Shown: positions 52,834-60,622 of the stretch, piece by piece
Numbering within the stretch: the first letter of the stretch is position 1
How the letters are laid out: every line of letters begins with the position of its first letter
Assembly (NCBI GenBank): GCA_022072445.1
Contig: JAJVHV010000001.1
Span: forward strand, 301,705 to 365,704
Reading direction: 5' to 3'
Length of the DNA: 64,000 nucleotides
Origin: Phycisphaerae bacterium
GTDB lineage: Bacteria; Planctomycetota; Phycisphaerae; UBA1845; Fen-1342
Position numbers and translations under genes: made by a program
Notes under the pieces: model-generated
Databases searched by the model: none
Seen by the model: the letters and a program-made list of their open reading frames with translations, nothing else
What the model was told of the DNA's origin: nothing

Positions 52834-55800
52834 TCAGCGGCCGCAGCGCTCGCAGCACCCACTGACGCCTCTCACACACCCAGCGGCGTGATTGCCAGGG
52901 CACCTCCACCGCCGCTCGTCCTGCTCCAGTTTCTTGATGGCGTCTTCCACCTTCTCTTCCTCGGGCGAGCCCGGCGCCGTCTCTGTCAGCCACTTGCGGT
53001 AGCACTGTCTTGTGAGATGGAAGAAGAACCGGCCCCAGAAGTCCCATGGATCAGACAGACCCATACCCAGTGCGGGGTCATACCAGCTACCCCCGACATT
53101 CACCAACCCCGCATCCCCCTGGTCACGCCAGCCGGCGTCGCAGCCCAGGCCGGCGGGGATGCCGTGGCCATACTGCCAGATCACTTCGCCAAAGGCGTTG
53201 CGAATGACGCCGAACTGCTCCGGCTCGCCCATCGAGTTGGTCACGCCGCGCAGACTGCTCCGGACGTCGAGCCACGCGCGGCGCCAGAAGCTCCGGTCAT
53301 AGTACGGCGTCAGGTCGTCCGGCTCATCAACCGTGATTCGGATACCGATCGGCTTGCCGTAGCCAATTGGAATCGCGTTGGCATAGTCCTCAGGCGTGTT
53401 TCCCAGTCCAAAGCCGCTGGTCGGCACGCCGTCCGACGCCGGCGTCTTGCCTCCCGGCTCCCCCGACTCCGGCTCGCGCCAGTTGATGTTCTTGCCGTTC
53501 GCGAACGTCATCACCGCGGGCCCGCCCTCGCCGGCGATCTTCTCCTCGCGCAGCAGCAGCTCGTCGTCGTAGCGCGGCTCGACCACTTCCGGCTCCTGCC
53601 ACGGCGGCACCGGCGGGCCGACGTACTCGCGCCGCCGCACCAGGCTGCCGACGCGCTTCGTGGCCGGACCATACGTGAACCGGTGCGTCTCGCCCGAGTA
53701 CGAGGGCGAGTTCATCCAGATGGTCTGCAATCGCTTCGCATGGTCGTAGGTGAAGTTCAATTCCTCGACCTCGAGCGTCACCTCGTTGACCTTGACTTTC
53801 TGGGTCAGGCACATGCTCTCGTCCCATGTCGCCAGCGTGCTGAACGAGTCCCGCAGCATCGCCAGCGTCAGGTCGTCAGCGTCGCGCACATAGTCCGTAA
53901 TCCCACCCAGACTGGAGTCCTTCCGCGTGATGTTCCCGCCCGCGTCGCGCGTGTAGCTGTCATTGAATGACACCACGAACGGATCGGTCCGCTCCTCGCG
54001 GATCAACCGGTTCAGCATGTCGTACCCATAGCGCACAACCGCCGGGACAGTCGAGAACGGGCTGCTTTCCACCACCTCGCTCAGCAGCCCGTTGGCCTGG
54101 TAGCTGCGCTCGAAACGCAAGAACTCGGTCCCCGCGGCGCCGAAGTGCGTGATGCTGGCCGGCCGGCCCGCCACATAGACGTACTCGGCCCGTGAAGCGT
54201 TGGCATTGTGCTGCACGCTCAAGCGGCCGTCGTCGTCGAACTCAAACAGCGTCACCAGTCCGTCGTCATTGATGCTCTCCAGCCGGTTGACCGCGTCGTA
54301 GTCCTTCAGAATCGTGCGCACGCCGCCGCTGTGATACTCGTAAACCGCGGCGACCAGCCCGTTGGGCGCGAAGCTGCGGTGCAGCATCCACGCATCACGG
54401 ATTTCGTCGAATAGCCAGCCCTGCGGCGTGTAGTAGTACGTCACGAGCCCGTCGGCGCCGGTGGAGCGCAGCAACTCACCGAGCCGGCCCCAGCCGTAGC
54501 TCTCGTCCACCGTCCCCTCCGGGTAATCGATCATCGTCAGCCAGCCGCGCTCGTTGTAGACGACGTTGGTACGTTCGCCGCGTCCGTCCAGCATCGCGTT
54601 GGGAACCGTGAATCCGTGCGTCGTCGCCTCGTTCTCGTAAAGCCAGGCGCGCGTGCGGCCGGCGGGCGTCGTCCGCAGCGTCACGTTTCCGTGCACGTCG
54701 CGCTCGTAGCTCGTGGTGTGGCCGTTGGCGTCGGTGATCGCCACGATCTGCCCGTACGCGTCGCGCGCGAAGGTGGTCTGCACAAACTCCGTCGCGCTGC
54801 TGTACGGCCGCGTCCAGATGAGATTGTGATTCGCGTCATAGCCGTAGTCGGTGCGATGCCGCATCGGCTCGATCACGCCCCATGCGTCCGTGACCAGCGG
54901 CTCCTGCACCCGCACGAGGTTGTTCGCCACATCGAACGTGTAGTCCCAGCGATTGCCCGCCGGATCGATCGTGCCGACGGCGTTCCCCGCGTTGTCGTAG
55001 TCCACGCGCGACACGTCGCCGCTTGGGGTGACGATGACGCTCGGCGCCCATGAGTAGTCGGGATCGCCGTATTCCAGCGCGGTGAGATGATCGAGTGCGT
55101 CCCGGGAGCCGACCAGCCGCGGAAAACCATCCACGCCAATCTCGAATTCCAGCTCCAAGGCCACGCCGCGCGGGTCGATGATGCGGCGGTGCGTCTTGTC
55201 GACGAATTCGTAGCGTTGCCGCTGATCCGAGGAATTGCCCGCCCACTGCTCCCAGGCGAGCCGCCCGGGCGCCGAAACGTCGTAACCGTAATCCCAGACG
55301 TTGCCGGCCGGGTCAATGACCGATGTGATCGCATTGGCGGCGTCGTACGAGACGTCGACGGAGCAGGATTGCGGCCCGTTGTCATTCGTGAACGTCGGCC
55401 AGGTGATGCGCTGAATTCGGCCCGTCGCGTCGTAGGCGATCAGACATTGGCGCGCGAAGTACGCGATGCCGTACGAGAGGTTCACGAGCTTTCCATTGGC
55501 TGCATAGTGCGGCACCAGCAGCCGGCCGGACGGGTCGCTCGTGCGCGTCCACCGGCCAGCGGCGTTGTACTCGTTCGTGATCGCGTTGTTGTTCGTGTCG
55601 ACGATTCGCTTCAGTCGAAAACGGTTGGGGTCGGCCGACGGCTCGAACTCCAGCCGGACTTGCGACTTCAGGATCACGTGAAATCCACCGCCCACCGCCA
55701 CAAGCTGATCGCGGTACCCGTCCATCGGCCGCCAGGCACCCTCGCGCAGCTCGAACAGTTGCACCGTGTGCAGGTGGACCAGCGCCGCCCGCGGCACGCC

Positions 55801-56220
55801 CGCGTGCGTCCACACGGTCACGTACGATCCCATGCTGTGCATCCAGCCCGGACCCAGGCTGGGATCGGAAATCGGCTCGAACGGCTGACTGCTGTGCTCC
55901 AGCTCAAACGACAGCGGCATTCTGCCGCGCGCCACCCAGCCGGCCAGTTCGATCGCCGTCTGCTTCGCGCCCGAGTAGGCATTGACCCCCGCCGGCCCGC
56001 CCTGCCAGGGATGACCGCCTCCCGACCGGATCGCGCGGTCGATGTGCGGGTCGGGCATCTGGCCCCGATTCGCCTCCGCGACGCCGGAAGCAATGGCCCG
56101 TCGGACGGGCGTGTCCGTGACGACCTGGCCGGCGGCACGCGTCCCGCCCGCCAGCAACACAATCACAACCACCACTTCGGCCAAGCGACGACTGAGAACC
56201 GCGGCGTGCAATCCAGACAT
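52834..56220 (-). CDS. Secreted Rhs/YD-repeat protein
   Basis: 1128 residues with an N-terminal hydrophobic signal (about 12-28). After PLSFELEHSSQPFEPISDPSLGPGWMHSMGSYV come long YD-type repeats of the form YDATGRIQRI, YDVSAPGRLAWE, YDANHNLIWTR and YDAVNRLESIN, which build the hollow Rhs cocoon. The core-associated end is modified (FGEVIWQYGHGIPAG; NVGGSWYDPALGMGLSDPWDFWG instead of RYYDPxxGRF). Only ~60 residues follow, ending in a Cys-rich tail, with no recognised toxin and no immunity gene. ATG at 56220 with GGAG seven bases upstream. Confidence 0.88.
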   Translation of the reverse strand: MSGLHAAVLSRRLAEVVVVIVLLAGGTRAAGQVVTDTPVRRAIASGVAEANRGQMPDPHIDRAIRSGGGHPWQGGPAGVNAYSGAKQTAIELAGWVARGRMPLSFELEHSSQPFEPISDPSLGPGWMHSMGSYVTVWTHAGVPRAALVHLHTVQLFELREGAWRPMDGYRDQLVAVGGGFHVILKSQVRLEFEPSADPNRFRLKRIVDTNNNAITNEYNAAGRWTRTSDPSGRLLVPHYAANGKLVNLSYGIAYFARQCLIAYDATGRIQRITWPTFTNDNGPQSCSVDVSYDAANAITSVIDPAGNVWDYGYDVSAPGRLAWEQWAGNSSDQRQRYEFVDKTHRRIIDPRGVALELEFEIGVDGFPRLVGSRDALDHLTALEYGDPDYSWAPSVIVTPSGDVSRVDYDNAGNAVGTIDPAGNRWDYTFDVANNLVRVQEPLVTDAWGVIEPMRHRTDYGYDANHNLIWTRPYSSATEFVQTTFARDAYGQIVAITDANGHTTSYERDVHGNVTLRTTPAGRTRAWLYENEATTHGFTVPNAMLDGRGERTNVVYNERGWLTMIDYPEGTVDESYGWGRLGELLRSTGADGLVTYYYTPQGWLFDEIRDAWMLHRSFAPNGLVAAVYEYHSGGVRTILKDYDAVNRLESINDDGLVTLFEFDDDGRLSVQHNANASRAEYVYVAGRPASITHFGAAGTEFLRFERSYQANGLLSEVVESSPFSTVPAVVRYGYDMLNRLIREERTDPFVVSFNDSYTRDAGGNITRKDSSLGGITDYVRDADDLTLAMLRDSFSTLATWDESMCLTQKVKVNEVTLEVEELNFTYDHAKRLQTIWMNSPSYSGETHRFTYGPATKRVGSLVRRREYVGPPVPPWQEPEVVEPRYDDELLLREEKIAGEGGPAVMTFANGKNINWREPESGEPGGKTPASDGVPTSGFGLGNTPEDYANAIPIGYGKPIGIRITVDEPDDLTPYYDRSFWRRAWLDVRSSLRGVTNSMGEPEQFGVIRNAFGEVIWQYGHGIPAGLGCDAGWRDQGDAGLVNVGGSWYDPALGMGLSDPWDFWGRFFFHLTRQCYRKWLTETAPGSPEEEKVEDAIKKLEQDERRWRCPGNHAAGCVRGVSGCCERCGR

Positions 56221-56565
56221 GACAAGTCTCCGTTGGGCGTACGGCACCGCCCCCAAGGCTTCGGCTCCGGTCGGGCAGTACCAACACTGACGTGGGCTTT
56301 TCGCCCGCTGCTCACGATCCAGCCCCGAGAATCTTGGTGGCGTGGTGAGCATGCGGCGTCCCGGGTGGCATGCTCTATTGAGAGCAGCCGCCCCGGCTAC
56401 GCTCCCGGATCAGGAATGGAGAGCAGCCGCCCCGCCTGATGAATTCCCGTCCACGCAGCACCTCATCGGGGCGGAACCCAGCCTCGGCCTGAGGATGGCT
56501 ACGATGACACCGCACGTCCGCCGCCCCGGCGCGTTAGAATTCTCGCCGGCTCGGGAGCGTCAATC
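56221..56565. other. Divergent intergenic region between Rhs-like gene and ECF sigma factor
   Basis: 345 bases. GAGCATGC (near 56347) and GCATGCTC (near 56368) can pair, and 56364-56376 matches the start of family E. GAGAGCAGCCGCCCCG occurs at 56380 and 56419, a 39-base spacing as in the family A array. TAGAAT at 56535-56540 is a possible -10 for the sigma factor gene. No supported ORF. Confidence 0.55.
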
Positions 56566-57222
56566 GTGTCCAGCGAACACGCGCCTCAGGACTTGATCCA
56601 GGCCGCCGTTGAAGGCCGCCCCGACGCCCTGGAAAAGCTGCTCCTGGCTTTCCACGAACCCCTCGTCAAACACATCACCGCCGGAATGCCGCCCGATCTG
56701 CTCAGCTTTTGCTCGCCCGAGGACATCGCCCAGGAAACCTACATCGTCGTCGCCCGCGAAATCCGCACTTTCCTGCCCCCGTTCAACCCCCACGCGTTTG
56801 CCGCCTGGCTGTTCAAAATCGCCGACCACCGCCGCTCTGCCATGATCCAGACCCAGCGGGCCGCGAAGCGCGGCGGCGGAAATGCGCGGCGCTGGGGCCT
56901 GCCCGGACCAGACGATGACGTGATCAATCTCCTGGAGCTGCTCGCCATTCACACCCGCACCCCGAGCCGCTCGGCGGCGCGTCGCGAGACCGTCGAGCTC
57001 GTTCGCACCGCGCTCGCCAAGCTCCGCGATGCCCCCCGTACGGCCGTCACGTCGCACTACATCGAGGGCCGGCCGATCGCCGACGTCGCCGCCGCCATGA
57101 ATCGCACCGAAGGTGCCGTGCTCATGCTCTGCAACCGGGGGCTCAAGCGCTTGCGGACGCTCCTCGACCAGTCGCGCCCTTATCCCGCTCCCGCGCCCCA
57201 CTCCCCGCCCGACGGCGGATAG
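56566..57222 (+). CDS. ECF-type RNA polymerase sigma factor
   Basis: 218 residues. Region 2 is CSPEDIAQETYIVVAREIRTFLPPFNPHAFAAWLFKIADHRR (sigma2 helix and -10 recognition), and region 4 is TALAKLRDAPRTAVTSHYIEGRPIADVAAAMNRTEGAVLMLCNRGLKRLR (sigma4 helix-turn-helix). A Pro-rich tail follows. GTG start with GGGAG upstream. No anti-sigma factor is adjacent. In planctomycetes such sigma factors often pair with Ser/Thr kinases, and one lies 4 kb away. It is divergent from the Rhs-like gene. Confidence 0.93.
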   Translation: MSSEHAPQDLIQAAVEGRPDALEKLLLAFHEPLVKHITAGMPPDLLSFCSPEDIAQETYIVVAREIRTFLPPFNPHAFAAWLFKIADHRRSAMIQTQRAAKRGGGNARRWGLPGPDDDVINLLELLAIHTRTPSRSAARRETVELVRTALAKLRDAPRTAVTSHYIEGRPIADVAAAMNRTEGAVLMLCNRGLKRLRTLLDQSRPYPAPAPHSPPDGG

Positions 57223-57285
57223 CCTCCCGATTATCGGCCCCTCGCCCCAGCCGCCGCTCGTCACGAAAAAAGCGACCAGAATTTC

Positions 57286-57314
57286 TTGACAATATAGAAA
57301 ACGCGCGTTACACT
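57286..57314 (+). promoter_or_regulatory. Consensus sigma-70 promoter without an obvious gene
   Basis: TTGACA (57286-57291), a 17-base spacer and TACACT (57309-57314) in an AT-rich island. The predicted start lies at an ATG (57321) that opens MKNLSHIANRYRTPRR and then runs into family A repeats. This is the best promoter in the window, yet it points into the 3' end of a gene on the other strand. Confidence 0.7.
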
Positions 57315-57387
57315 CCTCGTATGAAAAACCTGAGCCACATCGCCAACCGCTATCGCACGCCGCGCCGCACGCCGCGCCGCACGCACC

Positions 57388-57484
57388 CGTGTAGCACAAC
57401 CGCCCCCGGCTGTGAGACCCCATGTGGCACAGCCGCCCCCGGCTGTGAAACCCCATGTGGCGCAGCCGCCCTCGGCTGTGAAAC
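57388..57484. repeat. 33-bp tandem array, family A
   Basis: Units start at 57388, 57421 and 57454 (33-base period), each with GCACAGCCGCCCCCGGCTGTG-type palindromes followed by a GAAACCCCA-type spacer. The array ends at the stop codon of the DUF5107 gene (57486). Confidence 0.85.
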
Positions 57485-57485
57485 C

Positions 57486-60400
57486 CTACCGCCCTTGACC
57501 CAACCGCTCCGCGCACAGAAGCCGGTACTCATGCTGTACATCCGCGCCAGCCGCCCCGGCCGCCAGCTCAAAGCTCTCCGCACCCTCGCGCCACGCCCGC
57601 CGGGCCTCCGCGCCACGCCCCAGCGCCTCCAGCGCCTTCCCACGCCAGTACAGACCGCGTGCGTGCGGTGGCTTGTTCGAGCGGCCCACGCCGAGGTTCG
57701 ACGGATACGTCAGCGCCGCGTCGAAATCAACCAGCGCCGCCGCGAACTCGCCCGCTTCGAAGTGCTTCTGCCCGCGCAAGATATGCGCACCGCTGAACAG
57801 ATCCCACGGCGTCGTCTGGCCTTCCCATGCGACGAAATACGCCGTCGACTCCAGCAGCGCCAGCGCGTCGTCGAATCGCTTCTCGTCGGCATACGACCGC
57901 GCCAGCAGGATGGTGACGTCCGCGCGGCGCGGCTTCTCGAGCCGCATCGCCTCCAGCAGCGCAATCGCCTCCGGCCGCCGACCGGCCTCGATCAAGCACT
58001 CGGCGGCGTCCCGATACAGCGTCTGATCGTCCGGTCGGGCCGCGATCGCCTTCTGATAACACTCGACCGCCCGGGCGGCATCCTTCTCCGTCACACGCGC
58101 GTGCAGTCCGAGATTCCGCCACGCAACGCTCTGCGCCGGATCGCGCTCGACCGCCTGCGCCCACGACGCCGCGGCGCCCGCCACGTCGCCCAGATGCGCC
58201 CGAACGTTGCCAAGATCGACCAGTGCGGCGGCGTCCGACGGACGCCGACCGACGACGTATTCAAGCACCCGCGCGGCGTCCGGCGTGGAGCTGAATTCGC
58301 CGCGCCGGCGGGCGCCGGTCGCCGCGTCGAGGTACTTCTCCTCGCGCTGCGCGTCGCCGGCGCGGCTCGACCAGTACGCGAGGTGATAGAGCGCCGTGGC
58401 TCCGCGCGTCGCCGGCGCGGCATCCACGCCGCAGACGCCGTCCAGCACGCGCACCGCCTCGGCTTCCAGCCCGAGCCGCGCAAACACCCACGCGGCGTCG
58501 AGCAGCTCGAACTCGATCTCGCCGACGAAGCTCCGCACGTCGTCGGCGAACTTCCGCCGGTCGTCGTCGCTCCGCAGCGACAGCACCGCCCGCGGAATCA
58601 GATCGGTCGGCCGCCGCGCGATCGCCCGCTCGGCGTCCTGCCACACGTCGGGCGACTTCGCCGCGTAACGGGCGATCAGCAGGTGGTCGGCGGCCCGCGC
58701 GTCCGCCGCGTTGGCGCGAACCGCCCCGCCGAATGCCGCGACCGCCTCCGCCGGTTTTTTCAGCGCCAGGTACGCCCGGCCGGCCAGGTCGTGTCCGAGG
58801 GCGGCGGTCGCCTCGGCGCCCGCCGCGCGCCGCGCACTCTCGAGCGCGTCGGCCGCTGCGCCGCCTTGCAGTTCGCACAGTCCGAGAAAATAGGCCGCAA
58901 CGCCATCATCGGGCTTGCTCGCCAGCGCCCTGCGCAGCCCGGCGGCCGCCGGCTCCCAGCGCGCCGCCTCAATGTCGAGCACGGCCAGGTCGCGCAGCGC
59001 CGCGGCGTGGCCGGCGTCGAGCGCCAGCGCCTTTTCGTAAGACGCGCGCGCCTTCCCGCGATCGGACGCCAGGTCGAATTTCCGGGCCTTCAGATACGCT
59101 TCCTCCGCCGTCAGTTGGTCGTCGGGCTTCTTGGCCCACGCCGGTGGCTCGGGCGGCGATTCGGCGGGAATCGGCAACGGAGATTCAAACGTCGCCAGCA
59201 CGTCGCCGGCTTTCGCGTGAATGCTGATCCGAACCGGCGCGTCGCCGACATCCGCCGCTTCGACGCTCGCGACCTTGTCCGGCGCGAGCCGGACGGGCTG
59301 ATCGGCGACCGTCGCGCCGCCTTTCGACACGACGCAGCGGGCGCCTTCGAACACGCCAGTCGCGAGCAGCCGCAGCTCGAGCTTGCCGTCGCGCCGCCGC
59401 GTCTGGATCGCCACGTCGCGCGTCGCGAACTCGAAACCGTCGCCGAGGCCGTGCACCAGATACCAGAATTCCCGCCATTCGACCTGCTGCCGCGGCCAGA
59501 GCGGGCCATAGTCGAGCTGCGTCGGCAGCGGCCCGGATTGAACCTCGATATACGGCCCGTCCTCGTCGGTCAGGTTCTTCTGGCTGACCTGGCCGAACTC
59601 CCATTGCCCCCACGTCCACGCTTTCTTCCCGCCCAGCGCGCGATGGTCGGCAGACTGCACGATCCCGCGGTCGGCGTCGACGTCGTAAGCCCCAAAGAAG
59701 TCGTAGATGCAGCGATGGGCGAAGATCGACGCCCAGGTCTCGTGGTTTTTCAGCCACGTCAGGTCGCGGCCCTCGTGGATCGGCCAATTGAAGAACACTT
59801 CGCCCGAGTGATCGGTTCCCAGCGACATCGGAAAGATGAAGCGCGTGCCCGGCCGATTCGGATACGCGGTGCAGTTCCAGAAGTAGTACGGGCTCAGCGC
59901 GTCGTTCGGGTTGAACAGCCGAATGCGTTCGTCAAGATACGCCTTTCCCGGGTGCAACGTCAGACGCACCGTCCAGCGCGTCCGCTGCGTCTTCTCCAGG
60001 TTCGAGATCTCCAGATACGCCGATTCGCCCTCGCGTCCGATCAACGCATCGACCGGCGACACGCACGTGACGGTGTGCCCCTGCGGGCCGGCGTTCCACT
60101 CGATGCCGCCGCTGATCCAGGCCCCGCGCATCGCGATCATGCTGGGTTTGATCACGCCGTTGAGGTGAAACATCTCCTGGCCGGTGGACTTATCCAGGAC
60201 GCTGTGAATCCGGCCGCCGAGCTGCGGCAGACAGGTCACTTTCAGATACTCGTTTTCGAGAAAGAGCGCTTTGTAGGTGCGGTCTTCCTTCTTCCGCCAG
60301 AGGTAGTCCTGCATGGTGTAGGGATAGACGATCGACGAGCGGTTCTCGGGCTGAAGCGCCCAGAACTGCGGATTGGCGTCCTCCTCCCACGGATAGGTGG

Positions 60401-60512
60401 GGAGCGTGAGCGTCCCTTCCCAGGCCTTCACCTCGGCGGGTGCCGCGGGCGACGCCGCCAGCACCGCCAGCCAGAGCCCCGTGACTCGAACGACGCGTGC
60501 CGGATATCTCAT
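57486..60512 (-). CDS. DUF5107 protein with TPR repeats
   Basis: 1008 residues with signal peptide (about 1-26, ending AAPA). The N-terminal DUF5107 beta-sandwich region (about 40-400) has EENEYLKVTCLPQLGGRI-like text (FLENEYLKVTCLPQLGGRI), GGIEWNAGPQGHTV and FFNWPIHEG. About 15 TPR units fill 460-1000 (KALALDAGHAAALRDLAVLDIEAARWEPA; AVECYQKAIAARPDDQTLYRDAAECLIEAGR). The DUF resembles sugar-mutarotase folds and neighbours carbohydrate genes in other genomes, so a glycan role is plausible. GAGGA precedes the ATG. Confidence 0.88.
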   Translation of the reverse strand: MRYPARVVRVTGLWLAVLAASPAAPAEVKAWEGTLTLPTYPWEEDANPQFWALQPENRSSIVYPYTMQDYLWRKKEDRTYKALFLENEYLKVTCLPQLGGRIHSVLDKSTGQEMFHLNGVIKPSMIAMRGAWISGGIEWNAGPQGHTVTCVSPVDALIGREGESAYLEISNLEKTQRTRWTVRLTLHPGKAYLDERIRLFNPNDALSPYYFWNCTAYPNRPGTRFIFPMSLGTDHSGEVFFNWPIHEGRDLTWLKNHETWASIFAHRCIYDFFGAYDVDADRGIVQSADHRALGGKKAWTWGQWEFGQVSQKNLTDEDGPYIEVQSGPLPTQLDYGPLWPRQQVEWREFWYLVHGLGDGFEFATRDVAIQTRRRDGKLELRLLATGVFEGARCVVSKGGATVADQPVRLAPDKVASVEAADVGDAPVRISIHAKAGDVLATFESPLPIPAESPPEPPAWAKKPDDQLTAEEAYLKARKFDLASDRGKARASYEKALALDAGHAAALRDLAVLDIEAARWEPAAAGLRRALASKPDDGVAAYFLGLCELQGGAAADALESARRAAGAEATAALGHDLAGRAYLALKKPAEAVAAFGGAVRANAADARAADHLLIARYAAKSPDVWQDAERAIARRPTDLIPRAVLSLRSDDDRRKFADDVRSFVGEIEFELLDAAWVFARLGLEAEAVRVLDGVCGVDAAPATRGATALYHLAYWSSRAGDAQREEKYLDAATGARRRGEFSSTPDAARVLEYVVGRRPSDAAALVDLGNVRAHLGDVAGAAASWAQAVERDPAQSVAWRNLGLHARVTEKDAARAVECYQKAIAARPDDQTLYRDAAECLIEAGRRPEAIALLEAMRLEKPRRADVTILLARSYADEKRFDDALALLESTAYFVAWEGQTTPWDLFSGAHILRGQKHFEAGEFAAALVDFDAALTYPSNLGVGRSNKPPHARGLYWRGKALEALGRGAEARRAWREGAESFELAAGAAGADVQHEYRLLCAERLGQGR

Positions 60513-60530
60513 CTCAATTCCTCGCTTTCA

Positions 60531-60599
60531 GATGTGCCGAGGCCGGAGGCACGCTCACGTCGAACCCCTCCCTCACGGTCGGGGCTCGGTTGGGGGCGC
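60531..60599 (+). repeat. Dispersed repeat, family C
   Basis: GATGTGCCGAGGCCGGAGGC, then CGAACCCCTCCCTCACGGTC and GGGGCTCGGTTGGGGGCGC. Copies with the same order of blocks lie at 62481-62549, 62565-62632 and 63849-63917, all in this orientation. It occupies the gap between the DUF4838 and DUF5107 genes. Confidence 0.8.
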
Positions 60600-60622
60600 A
60601 CCTGTCGGATCGCGCGCCTGCC

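Noticed and set aside
52834..53100. C-terminal toxin of the Rhs-like protein
   Set aside because: Only about 60 residues follow the core motif, with no catalytic pattern, and no small immunity gene follows.
57388..57484. Possible short CRISPR array with 33-base period
   Set aside because: Both the palindrome and the spacer part are repeated; no unique spacers.
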